A stretch of 64,000 bases of DNA. Origin: Turnera subulata (taxonomy: Eukaryota; Streptophyta; Magnoliopsida; Malpighiales; Passifloraceae). The number at the start of each line of letters is the position of its first letter. The first letter of the stretch is position 1. The DNA is taken from assembly GCA_028386065.3 (NCBI GenBank), contig JAKUCV010001653.1, forward strand, positions 1-64,000, read 5' to 3'. Positions 1 through 9,408 of the stretch are shown here, in pieces. A program made the position numbers and the translations under genes. The notes under the pieces are model-generated. The model saw nothing but the letters and a program-made list of their open reading frames with translations. It did no database searches and had not been told where the DNA came from.

Positions 1-208
1 GTCATTCATTTACCCTGCACAATCCACCTCGACCAGTTGCAGCCTAAGCAAGGGCCGTTAGTGTCCAAAGGGCACGAACTTCCTCCTACAGCCTCACCCT
101 GTCAATAAGCCTGTGAGCAAGGATTTGAGCAAATTAAAACTGAGAATTACCCGTGCTCAGCCTATACAAAATTCAGAATGCAACCAGAAGTATATCCCCA
201 ATCCCTCC

Positions 209-224
209 AAAAAAAAAAAAAAAA

Positions 225-274
<50 letters not shown>
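209..274. repeat. A16-G50 homopolymer tract
   Basis: Sixteen A residues (209-224) are followed directly by fifty G residues (225-274). The only ORF across it (113-433) reads as a poly-glycine run and is not credible as a gene. A G50 tract is extreme for a plant genome; it would form G-quadruplexes or could be an assembly or sequencing artefact. Confidence 0.95.
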
Positions 275-276
<2 letters not shown>

Positions 277-1105
277 ATGGCAACATTTTGTGAATCAAAC
301 TCCATCAAAATTTAATGGAGTAGATAGTTGCATCAAAAAAGTGGCTGAAGCACGAAGAAAACAGTTGCTGAACAACATGAGACCTCGGAAAAACGAAGTC
401 AACAGCCCCTACACAGCCTCAGGCTGTTCATAAATAAAACAGAAAGAAATCAAGTTCACAGGCCATTGACCTTTGCCAAAATCCATCCTCCTTCCTTTGA
501 CAACCCTCACCTAGCCTCAACATAACACAGCCAAGTCTTAGTGATCCTAACTTTAAGACTTGTGCACATTAGTGGAGATGGAAGTGACGAGCCTGCATAT
601 GAGGTGATGTTTTCAAATCCTAAACTTTAGCAGAACTCTCTCCAAAAGGGAGAAGAATGGATACCAGTTGCAAAGTTATTCCTGTGATTTTTATGACAAA
701 AAACTACTGACAAGGATTGTGGCTCGATTTGATGCAGTATTAAAGGAAAATCAGTGGATGTTTGAATTAAGGCGCCACAAGGAAGAAACTTAGTGAAAAT
801 CTGATGAACTGAAACTGCTCTCTCTTCCTTTCTCCCTTTCCTCGGTGAATCTATTTATGTATTTCTTGGTCTTGCCCGGCTCAGTATCTTTACAGTTAAC
901 GGAGTTAAAGGGAAAGGGCTCCCCGCAGAAACAGCCGAGTTAATAAGGTGGCTTAACCATTAGTGGATCGTTGGCTCCACCTGTTATCTCCTTCTACGAC
1001 ATGCTGTTGTCGTCGCCATATTCCATATGCAAATCGATCGAGAATCTCATCATCTGTTAGGTGGGCCAACCAACCGATCGAGTTGGGTTGGGCGTCCATG
1101 TCACT

Positions 1106-1192
1106 GCCGAGTTGACCTTTGAGGAGATTAAATGCGCTCTTTTTTCAATTGGACTTCATAAGGCTCCCGGTGTCGATGTCTGCCATAGGTGA
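1106..1192 (+). pseudogene. LINE reverse transcriptase fragment (N-terminal RT motif)
   Basis: A 28-codon stretch reads LTFEEIKCALFSIG followed by HKAPGVD and a stop at 1190-1192. It matches the start of plant L1-type RT, whose usual form is EEIKxALFxIxxxKAPGPDG. The rest of the RT is absent. It is probably a LINE scrap inside the Ty3 element, or sequence picked up by that element. The call rests on this one motif. Confidence 0.45.
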
Positions 1193-1316
1193 TTATGGGT
1201 CTACTCGGTCAAATGTCTTTGCTTCTGAAGCTGCTTATTTTGAACTCGAAAATCATTCCTCCTTTTCTTTTCTTTAATTGCTTGAGGACAAGCAAAATCT
1301 TCAGTTTGGGGTATTT

Positions 1317-3395
1317 TGATGCATGTGAAATATGCATAGTTTAAGGCATAATTTTATACACAAATTGCTCTCAATTCATCATGATTATATGCCTCATATG
1401 CAATATTCCATCATATCCCTCCAATTTCCATCCCTTACTGTATGATTAGTGGTTTCAGGTACATTTTGGCCAAATCAATAGGATTTCATTGAAGAATATG
1501 AAGATACAGCCTCAGTCACAGTGTGAGACTGTGACAGAGCCTGTGAGCGTGTTCTTAAGGCTGTCGTTCATCAAGGACCCAGAAGTCCTCATGACATCTC
1601 ACCATCGGCAAAAGAAGTAGGAACCAATTAAAGGAAGAATTTGAGAAAGAACTGCTACAGCCTCAGCCACAGCGTGAGTCTGTACACGCTGCAGAAACCC
1701 AGAAAACGGAAAAAGAATAAAGAACGCCGCCACTTGCGCCACCTGCTCCACTAACTTAAACAATCATTCTCCTTACGTTCCTAGAGCACTTTGAAGGAAA
1801 AGGAGCAATGGGCACATGACACCCAGAGGGAATCTCTCTGAAAATGATTATCTTCTGCAAAAAAGGTGTCTTGGAACTCACCTTCCACCAATCGGCGCTG
1901 CCCATCCCGCTTGCTCTGACAACACCCGCTGGAAATTCTGCAACTTGCCCAGACAAAGAGGCGCCTTGGAACTCACCACCCATCAATTGTTGCCCATCAC
2001 GCCCCCTGTCCTGACACACACACGTGCACGTTGGAGAATAATCAGGAAACCTTTGTCAGACAAAGGAAGTTTTCCAGCAATTGAGGAAAGGAGAAGACTA
2101 GAGGAGGTGCACCCTACAAAAAGGGGAAAGGAGGAAAGCAATAGGGGGATCGACGTGAGTTGAGGAGAAGACCCGAAATTCAAGGGACCCAGAGGAAACG
2201 CGATTCTGCAGCCTTTCTGGGCAGAAATCGTGTTGCCCCTCACTCTCAGTTCACTCAAAAACACCATGACATACCATACCTCCATTGTTTTTGTATTTGC
2301 TGTTATGAACTAAACAACCCCTTCTTAGGTTGAAGGGGGAAGCATGTACCCGATTTGTGTTTAATGAATTGCTCACGTTTTAATCCCTTCATCCTTGCTT
2401 TAGTTGTTGAGCCCTTTATCCATGTTTAGGTTCTGATCAAACCCATGCATGAACTCAGGTGGCTAGGAGAAGTACCGAAGGGAGAAACCATAGCTCACTT
2501 GAAAAACAACAACCAAACCTTAGTTCTTAGCTCGTGTCAGAGTTAGAGACTAATTGAGGAATTAGCCTCAACACCAAATCTTCATCCCCCTTGAGTTTGA
2601 CCTATGCGAGAGCACCAGGAAGATGAGAATCTTGGGAGGCGCCTGTGAGCGAAAGCAAATGGGTGCAGTATAGGTTGAGAGCCCCTGCAAGATCCTACCA
2701 CTATAACTGACTAATTTGTTGTCGACAGCTTCAGGCTGTGCCCTCTACAGCCTCACGCTGTGATAGTGTAGTCAAGAGATAACACAACTCCTAGTTTGAT
2801 TCTTGATTGATTATTGGGTAGCATACTTTCATTTTAGTAGCAATTTGGTGAAGGACCGAAAGGAGAAGGCAGGAGTGCTAGACCTACAATAGTCAACCTT
2901 CACTCCTTAAGCATTCGAAAGAAGGTACGGAGAGACTGTGGGAATCCACACTAACATTGAACTTCATCTCTAAGTGGACGTCTGCTCTAGTGACAGGGGG
3001 GTAGATGGAAGCTTAGGGAACTATTAATAATATCGAAAGCCGTTGATAGTACCTTAGGTTGGGAGCCCCGTCAAGACATCTCATTAACCACAGCCTCATC
3101 TCAGTGTCAGTCTGTGACTGAGGCTGTAGAGCAGTTTATAAGCATAATTCGGGACATGTGGATCCCGGATGCCTAAGAATCCACCATTCTTGACCTTTTC
3201 CTTGTTTAAATTGTTGTTGCATACTGCTTATTTTGCTTCTTAATTATTATTCACCAAAATTCATCCCAGTTGAATTGTTTTCAAGTCTAGTTGTCCGAAA
3301 TTTAAGGAAAACAGATTCAACCCAGTCCCTGTGGATACAACCTTGATACGTACTACAACAACCCTGTGCACTTGCAGGAAACCACGACCGCATCA
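1317..3395 (+). repeat. 3' LTR (2,079 bp) of the Ty3-type element
   Basis: The LTR runs from TGATGCATGTG to CACGACCGCATCA, with matching terminal inverted repeats TGATGC/GCATCA. The end carries the phrase CCCTGTGGATAC, common near the 3' end of plant Ty3 LTRs. Upstream is the purine-rich pre-LTR segment. Downstream, sequence continues abruptly into the interior of another element's LTR (compare 3396 onward with 8839 onward), so this element inserted into element A. Dyads of the ACAGCCTCA type occur at about 1506, 1656, 2727/2749 and 3092. A possible core promoter lies near 2112 (CTACAAAAAGG). ORFs at 1756-2285 on both strands are chance frames. Confidence 0.85.
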
Positions 3396-3951
3396 TTTTG
3401 CCCAATCTGCCAAAACACTTTAAAACCAGTTTACATGAGAATATCGTTGTTTACATATGGAACATCGATGTTTTCTGAATTCTGCCAAACTTTTTAAAAA
3501 CACAATTGAAAGAACATCGATGTCTAAAATCTAAACACCGATGTTTAGCTGCTGCAAAACATTTTAAGTGCAACGGTCACAAGAACATCGATGTTTGAGA
3601 TGCCAACATCGATGTTCTGAGCTTTCTGCCACTTTTTGGAAAATTGTTTGAAGGCAGGAACATCGATGTTGGAAATTGGAACATCGATGTTCTTAGCTCA
3701 AAAATCATTTTTATGATTGAAACGATGCTATTTGATGCATGAGTAAAATTGATTTTTTTTGAGCCAATAACTTAGAAGAATTGAGTGTTTAACCTTGTAC
3801 AATTTAAGTTCCTAACTCTTCTTGCTTGTCACTTCAATTCTTGTGCACTTTGTGCTTTGATTGCTTTCTTTTTGCTTCAAGTTTGTCATCATTTTGAATT
3901 GGTTTGTCAATATCAAAACCTGTATGAGACAAGGAGGCATTAGTTCTAACA
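3396..3951 (-). repeat. Element A, partial 3' LTR
   Basis: Near-identical to 8839-9408 of the 5' LTR and ends at the same TTCTAACA (minus strand TGTTAGAA). The distal part has been separated by the Ty3 element ending at 3395. It holds four AACATCGATGTT-type pairs (3440/3461, 3513/3534, 3584/3605, 3659/3680), each with 21 bp between starts. The small minus-strand ORF at 3812-3997 is a chance frame across the LTR/PPT boundary. Confidence 0.9.
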
Positions 3952-3967
3952 ATTTCCTCCTTTTTGA
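3952..3967 (-). other. Polypurine tract of element A
   Basis: On the minus strand this reads as a purine-rich run (AAAAAGGAGGAAAT) immediately before the LTR start TGTTAGAACT. This is the expected plus-strand DNA priming site of a copia element. It fixes the minus orientation of element A and the LTR boundary at 3951. Confidence 0.85.
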
Positions 3968-4246
3968 TATTGACAAACAAATAGGAGTATATGCCAAATT
4001 TATGTGTTCAAAATGAGGATTCAGTATATGCCAAGTTTTATGGATTCATAGTGAGGTTAATTCCCCCTATGTTTTTCAAACTATGATTCCCCCTAACTTG
4101 ATGCATATACTTCTTTTAATTTAATCTTGCATATACTTCTACTTATTTTTCCCCTTTTGGCATTAGCAAAAAGAAATTTGAAAAGACAATGGCAAGCTAT
4201 TTATTCAAATTGAAGAGACATAAAAAAAATAACATGAGACAAGGGT

Positions 4247-5531
4247 TTAGAAAGAGGGGCTTGAGCTCCCATCATCATCATCGTCGAGTTGCTGGCCGGC
4301 AATGTCTTCTTCTTCTTCCTCTTCTTCATCATCATTAGCAGCTTCTTCTTCATCACCCTCCACATCTATTGGATCTCCTTCCCCATTCTCATTAAAGTTT
4401 TCATCATCATCATCACCCTCATCTCCAAAATTGTAGCCATGAAGTGTGGTGTGATATGGTTGAGGCTCATAGTTGACACTGGCAAAGTAAGACCTAAGGG
4501 AGTGACCCTGTCTTTGCACTTCCGTGTCGATCCTCTCGATCGCTCGGCCCATGCTGGTGATGCTCAATTGAAGGTTGTGGATGGAAGCCGCGATGGAATC
4601 AAGTGTGGCTCCGAGAGGTGGCTGCACGGGAACTCTCTACTTGAGCAGTCCCTGGTGCTTGCTTAGATTTTCCAGTTCTGAATGTGGCGTCACTTATCGC
4701 CCAAATCTTTGTGTGGGGAACCTGTCTACCTTCCTGGGTATCAACACCTGCATAGAACAAAATACCTAATACCAAGAATGGATATGGCAGTGGATACTCG
4801 GTGTATGCGGATGCATAGTCTGACATGTGCATAAGCACAAATCGTGCCCAGTTGATTGGTGCATGGTGAATGATGGCATGAAGCACCTTCACATCTTCAA
4901 CAGACATGATGGTGTGATTTCTGGCTCTTGGCTTAATTATCCGGGTGAGAAGATAGAACATAACTCGGTACTCCGGGTTGATGGAATGGATTATTGGCCT
5001 CCTAGAACTATGACGGACAATAATCGTGAAGCCGAGCTCATTCAGAAAAGGGGCTTCATGGGCTGTGAGCCATTGGTCACCTCCATAGGGTGCAATATCC
5101 TCACCCTGAAATGGTAACCTAGCAAGCATCCCGAATTCCTCCAGAGTCAATGTGATGGATACTCCATTCACATGAGCAGATAAGACGTCACTGTCTCGGC
5201 GGAGAGTGGAGTAGAAGGCTCGGATGAAGTGTGCACTGTATTGAGGGCACGTTTTGGTCACAAACCCCCACAATTCCGATGCCCGAAGATATGCTTCAAG
5301 CTGTGTGTACTTCTTCTCTTTCGGGTAACCCACCGGAAGATACCGAGGAGTTGCAATTGAACGCTTGGAGTAGAGAGACTGGAAGTGATTGAGCTCAGTT
5401 CTGGAAGAGAACCAAACAGCGGTGCCTTCCACAACAAATTGAGGAGCTGAGCTTGAGGAGCCTCCTCTTTTCTTGGGTTGTTTCTCCTTCACAGGAGATT
5501 TTCCCTTGGAAGACTTCTTGCCACTTGCCAT
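4247..5531 (-). pseudogene. Envelope-like / 'putative plant transposon protein' ORF of element A
   Basis: Starts at the ATG complementary to 5529-5531, giving a Lys/Ser-rich N-terminus (MASGKKSSKGKSPVKEK). A globular region of about 280 residues follows, including WGFVTKTCPQY, EEFGMLARLPFQG, and YPFLVLGILFYAGVD near its end. This resembles the Transposase_32-type 'putative plant transposon protein' domain found after pol in SIRE-type copia elements (family recognition by eye). The frame stops at 4599, but the neighbouring frame continues to 4247 with a helical segment and a long Asp/Glu-rich tail, so one frameshift near 4620 splits an original protein of about 430 residues. I see no clear signal peptide at this start. 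The upstream 60 codons in the same frame (to 5711) are read-through of the leader. Function is unknown. Confidence 0.7.
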
Positions 5532-5706
5532 TCTTGAGAAGAAATGAGTAGGAGAATGGATTTTGAGAGTAATAATAGTATGAATGAAGAGTATGGAGTG
5601 TGTAAATGAGAGAAGGAGGCATGTATTTATATGTGGGAGCCAAATAGAGTTGTTGGAGTGCTGACAATAGGCTCCAACAGCTATATTTTTTGAAAAATAA
5701 CGGCTA

Positions 5707-6089
5707 AACATCGATGTTCACATGTGCAACATCGATGTTTTGAGCCTCCGGGTGAAAAAAAATTTTAAGCTCCAACGGCAGAACATCGATGTTGCCAAAT
5801 ATGAACATCGATGTTTTGAAGAGTCTGGAAAGTAGAATACTTACTGAACATCGATGTTTCAATACTGAACATCGATGTTTTATTCACCCTGTAAATGGCT
5901 TGATTGTGCACTTGATGGAACATCGATGTTGGACTCTCAACATCGATGTTTTCAGCTACTTGTTGAATTTAATGTGAGCTGAAATTCACTCAACATCGAT
6001 GTTTGGGTCTCAAAATCGATGTTTTGCAGCCTCGGGTCCAATTTTGGTGCAGGCTGGACATCGATGTTTCATTGTACAACAACGATGTT
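5707..6089. repeat. Array of six AACATCGATGTT pairs (internal)
   Basis: The 12-bp palindrome AACATCGATGTT or a one- or two-base variant occurs at 5707/5728, 5782/5804, 5847/5868, 5919/5939, 5992/6012 and 6057/6078. Spacing within pairs is 20-22 bp; pairs recur every 65-75 bp. Since each copy is self-complementary, the two members of a pair can form a hairpin with a 12-bp stem and 8-10-nt loop. The array lies between the pol deletion and the envelope-like ORF, upstream of that ORF on the minus strand. Plus-strand ORFs here (5789-5977, 5999-6640) are by-products of the repeat. Confidence 0.95.
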
Positions 6090-6241
6090 GTGCTGTCTCG
6101 ACATTTATGTTCCCCCTATTTTTTGGCCTAAGTCAGGGGTACCTGCAAAACAAACACAAAAAAACCTTTCTCGCCAAGCGAGTATCATTTTCTCAAATAT
6201 TACATGAGGGGGCTCCTCAATTTATTAAACACTCAATATGC

Positions 6242-8033
6242 CTTATTTATGAGAATTTGGATGCTACTTTAGTCATGTGCTTGGAGCATCCGCAATCAAG
6301 GTACCAAAGTACACTTGATGCCTTCAAGCATGCCTACACAAGCATTTCAATGAGTTTTTGGTACCCAAATCTTCTTGGGTCCTTGAGTGTTAGAGGCATG
6401 ACAGTAATGAGCTTCTTCTTGAGCCCAATGCCTATGCCTAGTAAAGCAAACAGGAGCAATGTGTCCTACCCTATTGCAATAATGGCAAATAACATTTGGA
6501 TTGTACATTCTTCTAGGTTGGTAGTAGTTGCTATGTTGTCTATACTTGTTCACTTTACTAACCTTGTTTTCCTTAGGTTGAACCTTGGGTTTCCTAGGTT
6601 TAGTCTCAATTTTCTTTTTAGGTTCATTCTTGAAACCTAGTCCATGTTTAGTTGATTGCAAGTTACCTAAGATAGAATTTAAGTTCTTTTGAGGGGTGTT
6701 AAATTTCTTTAAGGTTGTTTCAAGTTTTTCAACTTGTTCCTTTAAAGACATACATGATGAACATTCCCTAGTTGAATTTTCTGGTTTGTTAGCACTCCTC
6801 TTTCCGTAAAATTTATTCTCTTCCTTGAGCTTTTCATTTTTATTTGACAACTTCTCCATATCATTTCCTAGAGTTGTAAGTTGTTTCTTTAAATTCTTGT
6901 TAATTTTAGAAGCAAAAATATATTCACTATAAAGCTCATCAAACGCATTTTGCAATTCTTCATAGCAAAAAGCTTCATTCGGAGAAGTGGTACTTACCTC
7001 TTCCGGCTCTTCTTCGAGTGCCGTGAGACATAGGTTGGCCATTTCTTCTTCATTGCTATCGGATGATTCATCGCTGGAATTGCCTCCCCAGGAAATGTAT
7101 GCCCTTTGCTTCTTGTAGGGCTTCATTTCTTTTCCTTCCTTTGCCTTGGGCACTTGGGTTTGATGTGCCCAACCTCTCCACAACCATAGCACTTGGACGG
7201 ACCGGACAGCTTTCTTCCTTTCTTTTCAAATTCCTTTTTCATGAATTCGTGGAATTTTCGGATGTAAATTCCGAATTCTTGTTCGTCCTCACTAAAGTCC
7301 AATTCGGTGAGCACTTGAGTCTTGGAAGTGGAAGCTTTTGGAGCTATATCCTTCTTCTTGGGTTCCTGCTAAGAGGGTTTAAGAATGGTCGTTTCATAAG
7401 TTAGAAGGTTACCTCTAAGGCCGTCAATGGTTGTGTTCGATGTCCCGATGTTTTTATATATTGCGTTGGCTTTAGAGCGCCATTCGGGAGTGAGGCTTCT
7501 AAGGACTTTTTTGACTAAGTGCTTGCCGAAATAGACCTTCTTCAGTGCATGAAGGTTGTTTACAATTTTTGAAAATCAATCAAACATCTCCTCTATCATC
7601 TCGTTCTCGTTCATTCGAAAGAGTTCATATTTTGCAGTGAGGGAGTTGATTTTGGCCTCTCGAACTTGATCGACTCCTTCGTAGGTAATCTCCAGCTTGT
7701 CCTACATTTCTTTGGCAGTTGTGCAGCAAGAAATTTTTCGGTAATCATCAGGATTGACTACACAGTAGAGCATGTTGATTGCTTTGGCATTGTTTCAACC
7801 TTCTTTATGTCTTCAGCGTTGTACTCCGTCTTTGTCACTGTTGTTTCACCAACCTTCTTTGTTGGAATTTGCTCTCCGTTCTTTAAAATTAGCCAAAGAG
7901 CAAAGTTGTTGGCTTGGATGAAGATTCTCATCCTCTCCTTCCAATAGGTGTAGTTTGTGCCATCAAAGAGAGGTGGACGGGTGGTGGATTGTCCTTCAAA
8001 GATTCCTACATACTCATTACTTGAAGAAGGCAT
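6242..8033 (-). pseudogene. Gag and start of protease of element A (SIRE-type copia)
   Basis: Begins at the ATG complementary to 8031-8033, 42 bp after the PBS. The N-terminus has the copia Gag signature RPPLFDGTNYTYWKERM near residue 20. There are frame breaks between 7758 and 7314. Two CCHC zinc knuckles follow: CYGCGEVGHIKPKC (near 7150) and CHYCNRVGHIAPVC (near 6450), the double-knuckle pattern of SIRE Gag. A long Lys/Glu-rich coiled-coil-like stretch lies between them. After the second knuckle the frame stops at 6347, then the protease opening LDCGCSKHMT appears at about 6270-6242 and coding ends abruptly. INT, RT and RNase H are absent, so a large deletion has its endpoint near 6240. 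The protein would package element RNA if intact. Confidence 0.85.
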
Positions 8034-8074
8034 GGAAAGTTTCCTCTCAAACGGTTAAGTCTCTCAGAGAGTTA

Positions 8075-8089
8075 GGCTCCGCTTCCAAT
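8075..8089 (-). other. Primer binding site of element A
   Basis: On the minus strand, directly after the LTR end CTAACA, the sequence is ATTGGAAGCGGAGCC. It resembles the TGGTATCAGAGC-type site complementary to initiator tRNA-Met that most plant copia elements use. It confirms that 8090-9408 is the 5' LTR. Confidence 0.75.
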
Positions 8090-8628
8090 TGTTAGGATAG
8101 GTGCCCTACGCTAGAGGGGGGGTGAATAGTATTTTAAGGACGAATTGAAATTTTGCAGGAAATAACTACGGAATGAAAGAGAGAAAGGACACACCAAATT
8201 TTATACTGGTTCAAACACATAACTTATGTGGCTAATCCAGTCCTCCGAGAGACTCTCTCGAAGATTTCACTATCTAAGTTAAGCTTCTGGGTGCTTAACA
8301 AACCGTTTACAATCCTAGAGTTCGAGTCACACGAACCTCTAATCACTTGCTTGAAGATACCTCACTTCAAGACTTCTCACACAGAAAGAAAACACTCTTC
8401 CTATGAATTTGCTACAAGGGAACAATCCTCCCTTAAGGTGTATGACTACACTTAAATCACTCAAAGCAAAGCTCTCTCAAAGAGTGGATATGAGTGAACA
8501 AGATAAGCTCTATAAAGGCAACTCTCAATCCTTAAGGATATTGGCTCATAAAATTGTGTATGAATGTATAACAATGAATGCTTAAAATGTAGAGAGTTAA
8601 TTATATCATAAACAGTGGTGTAATAACT

Positions 8629-8638
8629 CTATTTATAT
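8629..8638 (-). promoter_or_regulatory. TATA-like box of element A's 5' LTR
   Basis: On the minus strand reads ATATAAATAG. It lies 97 bp downstream of the last palindrome of the array (8735). Position and sequence fit a pol II core promoter at the U3/R boundary. Confidence 0.6.
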
Positions 8639-8734
8639 GTCTGAAAACTTGTAAGACCGTTTGGGAGTCAATCCAAAACACCTTTAGACAAAATAGCATG
8701 GGAAGCTGAAAAAGGTTTCTGCTCATAACGGCTG

Positions 8735-9135
8735 AACATCGATGTTTAGAATTAGAACATAGATGTTCTGCCAGTAAATATGAATTATTGAGTCCAACAG
8801 TCAATAAAACATCGATGTCTAACATGAGAACATCAATTTTTTGCCCAATCTGCCAAAACACTTTAAAACCAGTTTACATGAGAACATCGATGTTTACATA
8901 TGGAACATCAATGTTTTCTGAGTTCTGCCCAAACTTTTTAAAAACACAATTGAAAGAACATCGATGTCTAAAATCTAAAGATCGATATTTTGCTACTACA
9001 AAACATTTTAAGTGCAACGGTCACAAGAACATCGATGTTTGGGATGCCAACATCGATGTTCTGAGCTTTCTGCCACTTTTTGGAAAATTGTTTGAAGGCA
9101 AGAACATCGATGTTGGAAATTGGAACATCGATGTT
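8735..9135. repeat. Array of six AACATCGATGTT pairs in the U3 of element A
   Basis: Copies start at 8735/8756, 8808/8829, 8883/8904, 8957/8978, 9028/9049 and 9103/9124. Every pair is spaced exactly 21 bp and pairs recur every 71-75 bp. The ~74-bp unit also has degenerate conserved spacer text (CTGCC, A-rich and T-rich blocks). Members range from perfect palindromes to copies with one to three changes. The array is upstream of the TATA-like box, where enhancer elements of an LTR sit. Confidence 0.95.
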
Positions 9136-9408
9136 CTTAGCTCAAAAATCATTTTTATGACTGAAACGATGCTATTTGATGCATGAGTAAAATTAATTTT
9201 GTTTTGAACCAATAACTTAGAAGAATTGAGTATTTAACCTTGTACAATTTAAGTTCCTAACTCTTCTTGCTCTTCTTGCCTTTCACTTCAATTCTTGTGC
9301 ACTTTGTTCTTTGATTGATTTTTTTTTTTTGCTTCAAGTTTGTCATCATTTTCAATTGGTTTGTCAATATCAAAACCTGTATGTGACAAGGAGGCATTAG
9401 TTCTAACA

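Larger units (their letters stand above)
1..1316 (+). mobile_element. 3' internal part of a Ty3-type LTR retrotransposon, non-coding here
   Basis: This stretch leads directly into the LTR at 1317-3395. Just before the LTR is the segment around 1280-1316 with CTTGAGGACAAGC and then CAGTTTGGGGTATT. That pairing is typical of the sequence and purine tract before the 3' LTR in plant Athila/Tat-like Ty3 elements (family knowledge). No intact gag-pol ORF is present. What can be seen is low-complexity sequence, copies of an ACAGCCTCA-type dyad (around 87 and 416) and a LINE reverse-transcriptase fragment at 1106-1192. The 5' part and the 5' LTR lie left of the window. Lineage assignment is tentative. 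Confidence 0.6.
3396..9408 (-). mobile_element. Element A: SIRE-like Ty1/copia element with pol deleted
   Basis: Reading on the minus strand: 5' LTR (9408 to 8090), PBS (8089 to 8075), gag (8033 to about 6350), a few codons of protease, then a jump to a dyad array (6089 to 5707), an envelope-like ORF (5531 to 4247), PPT (3967 to 3952) and the start of the 3' LTR (3951 to 3396). The 3' LTR is cut by the Ty3 LTR at 3395; the remainder should lie left of the window. The order gag-(pol)-env-like is that of the SIRE/Maximus lineage. About 4 kb of INT, RT and RNase H is missing. It sits inside the LTR of element B. Sequence right of 9408 starts GGATG, and the intact copy of that site (around 15975) also reads CACGGATG, consistent with a GGATG target duplication. 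Confidence 0.85.
8090..9408 (-). repeat. Element A, complete 5' LTR (1,319 bp)
   Basis: Minus strand runs TGTTAGAACT to TATCCTAACA; bounded by the PBS on one side and by element B's LTR sequence (GGATGGGGAGG) on the other. Contains the dyad array at 8735-9135, then about 100 bp further along (minus direction) a TATA-like box at 8629-8638. ORFs at 8788-9186, 8601-8861 and 9021-9212 read only through the repeated motif and are not genes. Confidence 0.9.

Noticed and set aside
113..433. 106-codon ORF with a glycine run.
   Set aside because: It exists only because the G50 tract is open in that frame; no domain and no neighbouring support.
5789..6640. Plus-strand ORFs with repeated NIDV/HRCF peptides.
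   Set aside because: These are translations of the AACATCGATGTT array and of antisense Gag; the real coding strand there is minus. The same applies to 8788-9186 and 44575-44784.
8735..9135. The regularly spaced repeats look superficially like a CRISPR array.
   Set aside because: The repeat is only 12 bp, palindromic, paired, and lies in a plant LTR; spacers are themselves degenerate repeats and no cas gene exists.
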